Made by a program: the position numbers and the translations under genes
Assembly (NCBI RefSeq): GCF_003576315.1
Contig: NZ_QWFZ01000017.1
Location: forward strand, 124,001-188,000
Length of the DNA: 64,000 nt
Source: Henriciella mobilis
Lineage (GTDB): Bacteria > Pseudomonadota > Alphaproteobacteria > Caulobacterales > Hyphomonadaceae
Reading direction: 5' to 3'
In this document: positions 35,505 to 42,090 of the stretch, one piece after another
Position numbering within the stretch: position 1 is the first letter of the stretch
Layout: each line of letters begins with the position of its first letter
The notes under the pieces: model-generated
What the model saw: the letters and a program-made list of their open reading frames with translations, nothing else
Told to the model about the DNA's origin: nothing
The model's database searches: none

Positions 35505-35986
35505 GACGTGCAGGCCCGGCAGATGCCGCGAACCTCGATCACGGCATGATGCATGCGAAAGCCGGCGCCTTCGGTCTCCGAGCGCAACGCTTCGGTCGTC
35601 GCAACGGCGTGAAGTTCCTCAGCCGCGCCGCATTCATCGCAGATCAGGAAGACCGCCGAGTGCTTGTGGCTGGCATGCCCGCAGGCGACATAGGCGTTGA
35701 GGCTCTCGATCTTGTGGGCAAGGCCGACCTCCTGGAGGAAGTCGAGCGCGCGATAGACCGTCGGCGGCTTGGCCGAACCTTCCCCATCGAGATTGGCCAG
35801 AAGGTCGTAGGCTTTCGACGGTTCGGAACTTTCCAGCAGCAGGCGCAGGACCTTGCGCCGGATCTTTGTCAGCCGCTGGCCATTTCGCTCGGCGAGCAGC
35901 TCTGCCTGTTCAAGGAACGCTTCGACGTCCTGCGGGCTGCAGGGCGTGTTGACGTGTGCGTGCGTATCAGGATGAGCGTGCGCCAT
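35501..35986 (-). CDS. zur: Fur family regulator, Zur type
   Basis: A 161-residue metalloregulator. The N-terminus is histidine-rich (MAHAHPDTHAHV). The winged helix has KPPTVYRALDFL (73-84). The structural zinc site is formed by CDEC (Cys116, Cys119) and CRAC (Cys156, Cys159), and Cys102/His104 in VACGHASHKHS fit the Zur sensory site, so zinc control is more likely than iron. No Zur-regulated znuABC genes lie in the window. It is joined to the exported protein by ATGA. Confidence 0.88.
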   Translation of the reverse strand: MAHAHPDTHAHVNTPCSPQDVEAFLEQAELLAERNGQRLTKIRRKVLRLLLESSEPSKAYDLLANLDGEGSAKPPTVYRALDFLQEVGLAHKIESLNAYVACGHASHKHSAVFLICDECGAAEELHAVATTEALRSETEGAGFRMHHAVIEVRGICRACTS

Positions 35987-36204
35987 CAGGCCAATGTCGG
36001 ACGATTTCGCCGGGATTTCCAGCCCCCTTCAGTTGAAAGGGGCCTGGATGGGGCCAGAAACGAGGCGGCCATGTGCTCACAATTGCGCCTGCGGTGCGGC
36101 ATGTCGATAAGGGCTAATCCCTAGTTGAGCGCACATGTCGCGCGGTGCTTCGGCGCGCGGCAAACGGGCCAATATCGTTTTTTATTCCAGCAGGTTAGCT
36201 CGCC

Positions 36205-36224
36205 TCAGCACTTGTTGAGGAGGC
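36205..36224 (+). promoter_or_regulatory. Possible ribosome-site hairpin before ompW
   Basis: CCTCA at 36203-36207 can pair with TGAGG at 36216-36220, covering part of the GAGGAGG ribosome site of the OmpW gene. A TGTTGAGGAGGCT stretch (36213-36225) is identical to 31282-31294 upstream of another gene. The stem is only 5 base pairs. Confidence 0.3.
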
Positions 36225-36229
36225 TTTTT

Positions 36230-36928
36230 ATGAAACGTGGTCTGCTAGCGGCTCTGATGGCGGCATCTGCTGTCTGGGGAGCATCGACGGCCGTGGCTGA
36301 GCCAGGCGACTGGATGGTCCGTGGCCGGGTCATCGGCGTCCTGCCGGATGAAGGCGCATCGCTAAGGGTTGGTGGTGGCGCCCTGCCGGGCACTGTCGAC
36401 ATTTCCGACCAGTATGTGCCGGAACTCGATATCACCTACTTCTTCACGAAGAACATCGCTGCCGAGCTGATCCTCGGCGTGACACCGCACGATGTGAAGG
36501 CAACCGGCGTTACGGTGCCGGGTGTGCTGGATGATGCGACCGTGGACCTGGGCGATGTCTGGCTTCTGCCGCCGACGCTCACCCTGCAATACCACTTCGA
36601 TACCGGCTCGTCCTTCAAGCCCTATGTCGGGGCTGGCGTGAACGCCACCTTCTTCTTCAACGAGGATGAAGGCCCGGTTGCGGACGGGATCGAATACGAC
36701 CCGACGGTCGGCTTCGCTCTGCAGGCTGGCTTCGACTATGACCTTGACGGCGAATTCGGCGGCTGGGCGATCAATGCCGACGTCAAGAAAGTCTGGATCG
36801 AGCCCGATGTGACAGTGAACCTGTCCAGCGCGCTTGGCTCGTCGCTCGGTGTCGACACCGTGAAGGTCCAGGCCGACGTCGATATCAACCCGGTGATTGT
36901 CGGGGTTGGTCTCGGATACAGATTCTAG
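36230..36928 (+). CDS. OmpW family outer-membrane protein
   Basis: A 232-residue eight-stranded barrel protein. ATG 36230 opens a clean signal peptide (MKRGLLAALMAASAVWGAST, cleaved after AVA at 23) preceded by GAGGAGG; an upstream in-frame start at 36125 would bury it. DITYFFTKNIAAELILGVTPH, LPPTLTLQYHF and the terminal aromatic LGYRF are OmpW hallmarks. OmpW proteins form a hydrophobic channel across the outer membrane. A terminator follows directly. Confidence 0.93.
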   Translation: MKRGLLAALMAASAVWGASTAVAEPGDWMVRGRVIGVLPDEGASLRVGGGALPGTVDISDQYVPELDITYFFTKNIAAELILGVTPHDVKATGVTVPGVLDDATVDLGDVWLLPPTLTLQYHFDTGSSFKPYVGAGVNATFFFNEDEGPVADGIEYDPTVGFALQAGFDYDLDGEFGGWAINADVKKVWIEPDVTVNLSSALGSSLGVDTVKVQADVDINPVIVGVGLGYRF

Positions 36929-36954
36929 CCTGTCACTCCCTACAGGCTGGAGAT

Positions 36955-36997
36955 GGCGGGGAGCCCTTGTTGCTGGGGGCCCCCGCCTTATTCTTTT
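36955..36997 (+). terminator. Rho-independent terminator after ompW
   Basis: GGCGGGG (36955-36961) pairs with CCCCGCC (36981-36987), with an inner GCCC/GGGC helix and one bulged A, followed by TTATTCTTTT. Confidence 0.88.
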
Positions 36998-37048
36998 GCG
37001 GAAGGGAAGGCCGTGTAGTGGTCGGCGCCGCACCTGAATTCAAGGGCG

Positions 37049-38230
37049 TCAAAGCCCCAGCTGCCTGGCTGTCAGGTCCCGCATGATTTCTTCCGAGCCG
37101 CCGCCAATCGCCATGACGCGGACCTCGCGGTAGATGCGCTCGACCCGGTGGCCACGGATAAAACCGGCGCCGCCAAGGATCTGCATGGCTTCGCGCGCGC
37201 AGTACTCCATCGTCTCTGTGGCCTGCACCTTCAGCATGGCGAGCTCTGCCACGGGCTGCTCGCCATTCTGGACGCGCCAGGTCAGCTGGTCGAGCATCGC
37301 GGTGGATGCCCAGACGCGCTGGCACATGCTGGATATCTTGTGACGGATGACCTGGTGGTCGGCGAGGCGCTTGCCGAAGGTCTCGCGCTGCTGCGCCCAT
37401 GCGGCAGCCTCCTCGATGCAGACGCGGGCACAGGCCGTGGCTTGCGCCGCCATGCCGAGGCGTTCGCCATTGAAATTGGCCATGATGCCATAGAAGCCCC
37501 TGTCGACTTCGCCGATCAGGTTTTCCGGGGGCACGAAGACGTCGTCAAAGTGGATGGTTGCGGTGTCGGAGGCCCACCAGCCCATCTTGGGCAGGGATGT
37601 GCGCGAGACGCCTTCGGCTTCCAGGTCGATCAGCATCAGCGAGATTCCGCCCATGCCTGGCCCACCCGTGCGCACAGCTGTCGTGAGCCACTTCGAGGTG
37701 CAGCCGCCGGTGATGTAGGTCTTCGAGCCGTTCACCACCCAGCCATTGCCCGAGCGTTTCGCATTCGTCTTGAGCTGTGCGACGTCGGACCCGCCGCCCG
37801 GTTCGGTAATGCCGAGGCTGATCTGCTTCTTGCCGGAGAGGACCTGCGGCGCGATCTCCTGTTTCATCTCCTCCGTGCCGAGCGCCATGACGGGCGGCAG
37901 ACCGATGCCGTGGATCATCAGCGCCGAGGACACGCCGCCAGCGCCCATGCGCGCCAGTTCCTCTGACGTGACGGTGCCGTGGAAGCGGTCGAAGTCTGTG
38001 CCGGCACCGCCATACTTCTCAGGATAGCCCATGCCGATGAGGCCGGCCTCGGCTGCCTTGGGATAGACATCGCGCGGGATTTCGCCTGCGGCCTCCCACT
38101 CCTCGATATGGGGGACCAGTTCCTTGTCCACGAACGCGCGGACGGAGTTGCGCCAGATGGAATGGGTCTCGTCCATCCAGGGCGCGGGCGGGCGGAGACT
38201 GTCGAAAGTGATGTCACGATATTTGCTCAT
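37049..38230 (-). CDS. Acyl-CoA dehydrogenase
   Basis: A 393-residue single-subunit acyl-CoA dehydrogenase. Clear blocks are GITEPGGGSDVAQL (substrate/FAD), WVVNGSKTYITGG and the C-terminal LGGAGFIRGHRVERIYREVRV, with GGGSEEIMRDL closing the FAD site. Unlike the pair at 17409-19829 it looks like a self-sufficient enzyme. It is divergent from the rhomboid gene with 50 bases between and convergent with ompW. Likely fatty-acid or amino-acid-derived acyl-CoA oxidation. Confidence 0.92.
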   Translation of the reverse strand: MSKYRDITFDSLRPPAPWMDETHSIWRNSVRAFVDKELVPHIEEWEAAGEIPRDVYPKAAEAGLIGMGYPEKYGGAGTDFDRFHGTVTSEELARMGAGGVSSALMIHGIGLPPVMALGTEEMKQEIAPQVLSGKKQISLGITEPGGGSDVAQLKTNAKRSGNGWVVNGSKTYITGGCTSKWLTTAVRTGGPGMGGISLMLIDLEAEGVSRTSLPKMGWWASDTATIHFDDVFVPPENLIGEVDRGFYGIMANFNGERLGMAAQATACARVCIEEAAAWAQQRETFGKRLADHQVIRHKISSMCQRVWASTAMLDQLTWRVQNGEQPVAELAMLKVQATETMEYCAREAMQILGGAGFIRGHRVERIYREVRVMAIGGGSEEIMRDLTARQLGL

Positions 38231-38280
38231 GCGCCGAGAATGTCGGCGCGGGCGGCGAAATCAATTCGTGACGTCGGGGG

Positions 38281-39024
38281 ATGGCGCATCAGGCACAGGC
38301 TTTAATGCAGGCCCGGTGGCCCCATATCTCCCGGGTGTACCGATACGACCCTTCTGAGGACCTTCGTCCGCGCGAACCAATATTCAATCGCTTCCCGGCC
38401 GTGGTGCTGATTCTCAGCGCCGTGATCATCGGGACCAGTACCGTCCTGTTCATGGCGCAGCCCTATCTGGAAGACTGGATGCTGAGGGCGGGTGCCGTGG
38501 TCGCCGGGCCGCAATATGAGGGTCTGCCCCGGCCGTTCGGGCCGCTGGCGCCATACATCCTCCACGTCCTGCTGCACGGTAATTTCTTTCACCTGGCAAT
38601 GAACATGACGGCCATGATCGCCTTCGGCCCCCCGATTGCCATGGCGTTCGGGCGAGGCACCAAGGGGGCGATCGGCTTTCTCCTCTTCTTCGCAGGCGCT
38701 TCGATTGCTGGCGCGCTCGCGGAAACGGTCTGGGCCGTCTCCAGCGGCCAGTCGCAAATGATGATCGGCGCGTCTTCGGGCCTGTCAGGCTTCCTGCCGG
38801 CGGTTGGCTGGCTGATGGGTGGGTTCAGGCAGGCGGTGAGGATCTCCATTCCTTGGCTGATCATCAACCTCGTGATCGCTTTTGCAGGGACAGCCGTCAT
38901 CGGCTCGATCTTCGGGATAGGCATCGCCTGGGCCGCGCACCTTGGCGGCCTGGCGGGCGGGTTTATCCTGTTCCCGATCCTGCTTCGCGTCTTCAATCCA
39001 GCTGTGGCTGACCGGCTGCGCTAG
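38281..39024 (+). CDS. Rhomboid family intramembrane serine protease
   Basis: A 247-residue membrane protein with about six helices. The entry loop HGNFFHLAMNM (99-109), the serine helix GASSGLSG (163-170, Ser165) and the histidine helix AHLGGLAGG (His220) are all present. The usual GASG has Ser166 in place of glycine. The long loop after the first helix (about 60-90) is typical. Rhomboids cleave membrane-protein substrates; none is suggested by the neighbours. Ends in a CTAG shared with the next, convergent gene. Confidence 0.88.
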   Translation: MAHQAQALMQARWPHISRVYRYDPSEDLRPREPIFNRFPAVVLILSAVIIGTSTVLFMAQPYLEDWMLRAGAVVAGPQYEGLPRPFGPLAPYILHVLLHGNFFHLAMNMTAMIAFGPPIAMAFGRGTKGAIGFLLFFAGASIAGALAETVWAVSSGQSQMMIGASSGLSGFLPAVGWLMGGFRQAVRISIPWLIINLVIAFAGTAVIGSIFGIGIAWAAHLGGLAGGFILFPILLRVFNPAVADRLR

Positions 39025-39968
39025 CTGTCGCGCCGGATGGCCGGTGTCGTGATGCCGAGGGCCGCGCTGCGGCGCAGCTTCTCGCGCCGGAAGCGGTAAA
39101 GTTCGGCCGGCCGGCCGCCAGTGCGGTCCATCATCTCGCCGGTGCCTTCGACGAGGTCCGTCCGGTCGAGCGCCCGGCGGAAATTCTGCTTGTGCAGTTT
39201 CAGTCCGAGTATGCCCTCGCAGGTCATCTGCAGTGCCGAGAGGGTGAAACGCTCCGGCATCAGCTCAAAGATCACAGGGCGGTAGCGAATCTTGCCGCGC
39301 AGGCGGCCCATGGCCGTTGCGAGGATGCGCCGGTGGTCGGACGCCATTGGCTCGCCGAGCTTCACATCCGGCAGCGGCAGGCCCGCATCGCGCGCGCATT
39401 CCGTGACGAGCCCAGCCTCATACAGCAGTTCATAGCGTTCCAGCACGCGGTCATCGATCCAGTCCTGCCCGTCGAGACCGAAGGCGAGATTGGCGCGCAG
39501 CTGGCGCGGCTCATTGCCCGCCGCCCAGGTCGACAGGCGCGGGGCAATGACCTCATCGATGATAGCCGGGCGGCCATTGCGGTGATCCTCCCACGGAAAG
39601 AGGCTGTACCAGCCGCGCCAGCGCGCATCGAGGGCCTCTGGCGGCTTGGTCGGGTCCGGTGTCAGACCGAGATAGCCGACTGAAACGACGCGCGCATTCG
39701 CCGGCGCATCGGCGAGCGTGGCTTCCGGCGTTTCGCGGTCCCGGTCACCAAAGGTGTAGAGCTGTTCGACATAACCGAGATCGAAGCCGGTCTGCTCACG
39801 CACCCAGCCGCGCAGGGCCAGTTCGAACGTGCGATGGCGCGCGGGATCGAACGTACCGAAGGGCAGGCCAGCCAGCCCGCCGTCGCGGCGCGTGACGAGA
39901 ACGCATGGCGTCTCGCCGTCTGCAGCAACAATCACGACCGACAGGCCAATGATCAGCGCTGTTGTCAC
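39021..39968 (-). CDS. NrtR-like NUDIX/winged-helix regulator
   Basis: A 315-residue protein with an N-terminal NUDIX-type domain (about 1-150) and a C-terminal winged helix near 225-300 (LSALQMTCEGILGLKLHKQNFRRAL, read in part). The NUDIX box is degenerate (WVREQTGF in place of REUxEExGU), as in NrtR regulators that bind ADP-ribose or related NAD metabolites without cleaving them. NrtR proteins usually repress NAD genes. It overlaps the HD gene by 4 bases (ATGA). Confidence 0.75.
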   Translation of the reverse strand: MTTALIIGLSVVIVAADGETPCVLVTRRDGGLAGLPFGTFDPARHRTFELALRGWVREQTGFDLGYVEQLYTFGDRDRETPEATLADAPANARVVSVGYLGLTPDPTKPPEALDARWRGWYSLFPWEDHRNGRPAIIDEVIAPRLSTWAAGNEPRQLRANLAFGLDGQDWIDDRVLERYELLYEAGLVTECARDAGLPLPDVKLGEPMASDHRRILATAMGRLRGKIRYRPVIFELMPERFTLSALQMTCEGILGLKLHKQNFRRALDRTDLVEGTGEMMDRTGGRPAELYRFRREKLRRSAALGITTPAIRRDS

Positions 39969-40591
39969 CGGCGGGCCTCCATCTCTTTCAGCAGGGCCTC
40001 GTGGCGGGCGGTGAAACTGGCCTGGGCCGTGTTGGGCGCTTCGGGCATCAGGTCGAGTTGGATCGTGCGCGGCGGTGAGCCGAAGAAGCGGTCAGCCTCG
40101 GTCGTGCCGAACCCGGCGAGCTGCGTCGCTTCATACCAGGCACATATATTGTCAGCCCGCTTGATCAGCCGCTTCAGGCTGGCGGGCAGGCGCGCGGGCA
40201 GGCCGAAGCGGATATGGATCGCCTCGGACAGACGGTTCTCGATTTCCTTGTAGCCATCGCCAAGCACTGCCTTGAAGGGAGAGATCATGTCGCCGATGAC
40301 ATATTCGGCCGCATCATGATGCAGCGCCATCAGGCGTTCGGAGGGGCGCAGGCCAGGCTCGAGCCGGGCACAGACCTGTTCGACAATGACACTGTGCTGG
40401 GCCACCGAGAAGGCGTGGTCACCAATCGTCTGCCCATTCCAGCGCGCAACACGCGCCAGACCATGGGCGATATCGTCAACCTCCACGTCGACCGGCGACG
40501 GATCAAGCAGGTCGAGGCGCCGGCCCGACAGCATGCGCTGCCAGACGCGTGCGGGGGCATTTCGCGGGACGGGTTTGGGGCGCGTACTCAT
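39965..40591 (-). CDS. HD-domain phosphohydrolase, YfbR-like
   Basis: A 208-residue soluble protein. The metal-binding HD motif is in LMALHHDAAEYVIGD, with an upstream histidine in HAFSVAQHSVIV and a later Asp in RADNICAWYEATQ, the full set of an active HD site. The start is set at 40591, preceded by AGAGGGC; an earlier ATG adds 20 non-conserved residues. Related YfbR proteins are 5'-nucleotidases. It is upstream of and overlaps the NrtR-like gene, suggesting nucleotide or NAD turnover. Confidence 0.8.
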   Translation of the reverse strand: MSTRPKPVPRNAPARVWQRMLSGRRLDLLDPSPVDVEVDDIAHGLARVARWNGQTIGDHAFSVAQHSVIVEQVCARLEPGLRPSERLMALHHDAAEYVIGDMISPFKAVLGDGYKEIENRLSEAIHIRFGLPARLPASLKRLIKRADNICAWYEATQLAGFGTTEADRFFGSPPRTIQLDLMPEAPNTAQASFTARHEALLKEMEARR

Positions 40592-40747
40592 GGCGCCCTC
40601 TTTAATCCATTGGCAAGCCGGGTAAAGAAAAGCCCGCATTTCGCTTACCATTCCGACTGCTCGGCATGGGGTTTGCTCAGCTCCCGTTAAGACGTGACAG
40701 CGATAACCGGATCAACGGACGAACAACAAGCCCGAGGCGTAAAGACG

Positions 40748-40897
40748 ATGGTGGAAATGGTGATGGACGTTGCAGCCAATCCTGCAACGGCATGGTGGGT
40801 ACTGGCTGGGGCGGCCCTGATCGTTGTAATCGAGGCCGCCCGTTCCAGCCGCAAGGTCCTCTGGGGGGACATTGGCGAGGACGAGTTCGAGGACTAG
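40748..40897 (+). CDS. Possible small single-helix membrane protein
   Basis: A 49-residue frame read from ATG 40748, with one hydrophobic segment (WWVLAGAALIVVIEAA) between an acidic start and an acidic C-terminus (WGDIGEDEFED). An earlier start at 40694 is also possible. No family is recognised, and the ribosome site is weak. It fills the space between the HD gene and the DUF6607 gene. Reality uncertain. Confidence 0.35.
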   Translation: MVEMVMDVAANPATAWWVLAGAALIVVIEAARSSRKVLWGDIGEDEFED

Positions 40898-40949
40898 GCC
40901 TCGCGAGACTGGTGCCAAGCTTGCTCAAAGACTGCGATTGCAACGGGGC

Positions 40950-41960
40950 CTAATAGGCCCCGTCCTGCTTTTCGGACGTGCGATCGACGCGCTCTTCAAG
41001 CGTGCCGATATCCGTCGTGGTGTATTCAGCGATGACATCGCCCGCTTCGGCAATCGCGTCCTCGACTGTCTTGGTGCCGTCCTCGACCTCTCCGGCGAGC
41101 GCGAGCAGCGGCTGATAAAGCGCTTCCGGTTCACCCTGCATGGTCAGGCCGAAGGGCGCGCCGGCCGCCTCAAGCGCCTCCCAATCCTCGCGGACGCCCG
41201 CCCAGTAATCCTGCGTGGCTGCCCAGTAAGCGTCGCCGACCTCGACCGGGAAGGCGTTGTCCTTGATGTAGGTGTTCACGCCGATTTCGCGTACCAGGAC
41301 ATTCGGATCCTCGTCGAGCACCAGCTTTGAATTGGTCTGCTCATGCACCCAGCCATCCGGCGTAATGGTGTGACGGTTGACGGCAAGGACGGCGTCATAG
41401 TCGTCACGGGTGGTCATGTCGCGGCGCGGCAGCGGGCGCCACTCGGCGGGCGGCGTCCACTGCGAAACGTGGTTATCATGCGTCCAGTCACCCACGGCGC
41501 CATAGCGCGGGGAATCGTCGACCTGATAGACCTCCTGCGCCCAGGCTCCATCGGCATCAGCTTCACTGACAGGGCGCATCTCCCAAGCATTGCCGCCGAC
41601 AAAGCTGAGCACTTCGGCAGGCTCATAGGTCCAGTCCTGGCGCCAGTGCTTGATCGGGAACTCCTCGCCTTCCTCGCCGACGACGAGGATGTGCTGCAGG
41701 CTGATGAAGTCGCCGCGGTCTTCGATGACGCGGACGATCTCATAGCCGCCTGACAGCTTCGGGTCTTTCAGCGTGTAGCCCTCTGTCAGCGGAACCGTCT
41801 CACGAAAGTCAAACGTCACCTTGTAGTCGCCGGCCATGGCGAGGATCGCCTCGCGGTCCTGCTCAAAAGTGGCATCCGGGTTGGGCGACTGTGCCATGGC
41901 GGTCATTGAGAGGACGCCGAGAAGTGTAATGGCGGCTGCAGAACGGGTGATTTCGGGCAT
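40950..41960 (-). CDS. Exported DUF6607 family protein
   Basis: A 336-residue protein. The start at 41960 gives a signal peptide (MPEITRSAAAITLLGVLS, cleaved after AMA) with a GAGGAAC ribosome site; an ATG 27 bases upstream is also in frame. The mature part has DYKVTFDFRETVPL, a tryptophan-rich centre (KHWRQDWTYEP) and IKDNAFPVEVGDAYWAAT, matching DUF6607, a periplasmic family often encoded beside haem or siderophore receptors. It is divergent from a TonB receptor, sharing a control region with iron-box-like repeats. Confidence 0.78.
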   Translation of the reverse strand: MPEITRSAAAITLLGVLSMTAMAQSPNPDATFEQDREAILAMAGDYKVTFDFRETVPLTEGYTLKDPKLSGGYEIVRVIEDRGDFISLQHILVVGEEGEEFPIKHWRQDWTYEPAEVLSFVGGNAWEMRPVSEADADGAWAQEVYQVDDSPRYGAVGDWTHDNHVSQWTPPAEWRPLPRRDMTTRDDYDAVLAVNRHTITPDGWVHEQTNSKLVLDEDPNVLVREIGVNTYIKDNAFPVEVGDAYWAATQDYWAGVREDWEALEAAGAPFGLTMQGEPEALYQPLLALAGEVEDGTKTVEDAIAEAGDVIAEYTTTDIGTLEERVDRTSEKQDGAY

Positions 41961-42003
41961 GCGGGTTCCTCGATTTTCAGGCTTCAAAGCAGCCCTGATT
42001 GAT

Positions 42004-42022
42004 AATGAAACTAAGAATCATT
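42004..42022. promoter_or_regulatory. IRO/Fur-like inverted repeat
   Basis: AATGA at 42004-42008 and TCATT at 42018-42022 form an inverted repeat with a 9-base spacer, matching the TGA-N9-TCA pattern of iron-responsive operators. The core also resembles a degenerate Fur box. It lies in the AT-rich gap between the DUF6607 and TonB receptor genes. Confidence 0.45.
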
Positions 42023-42046
42023 TGCAATATAAAATCCACCATGTCA

Positions 42047-42067
42047 TGAGAATGCGAATAATTCTCA
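42047..42067. promoter_or_regulatory. Perfect 7-7-7 palindrome, candidate iron box
   Basis: TGAGAAT (42047-42053) and ATTCTCA (42061-42067) are exact inverted copies separated by 7 bases, 24 bases before the TonB receptor start. Fur- or Irr-type regulators bind similar A/T-rich dyads. Binding is inferred. Confidence 0.5.
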
Positions 42068-42090
42068 ATTGTTATGGAAGGAATGAGCGA

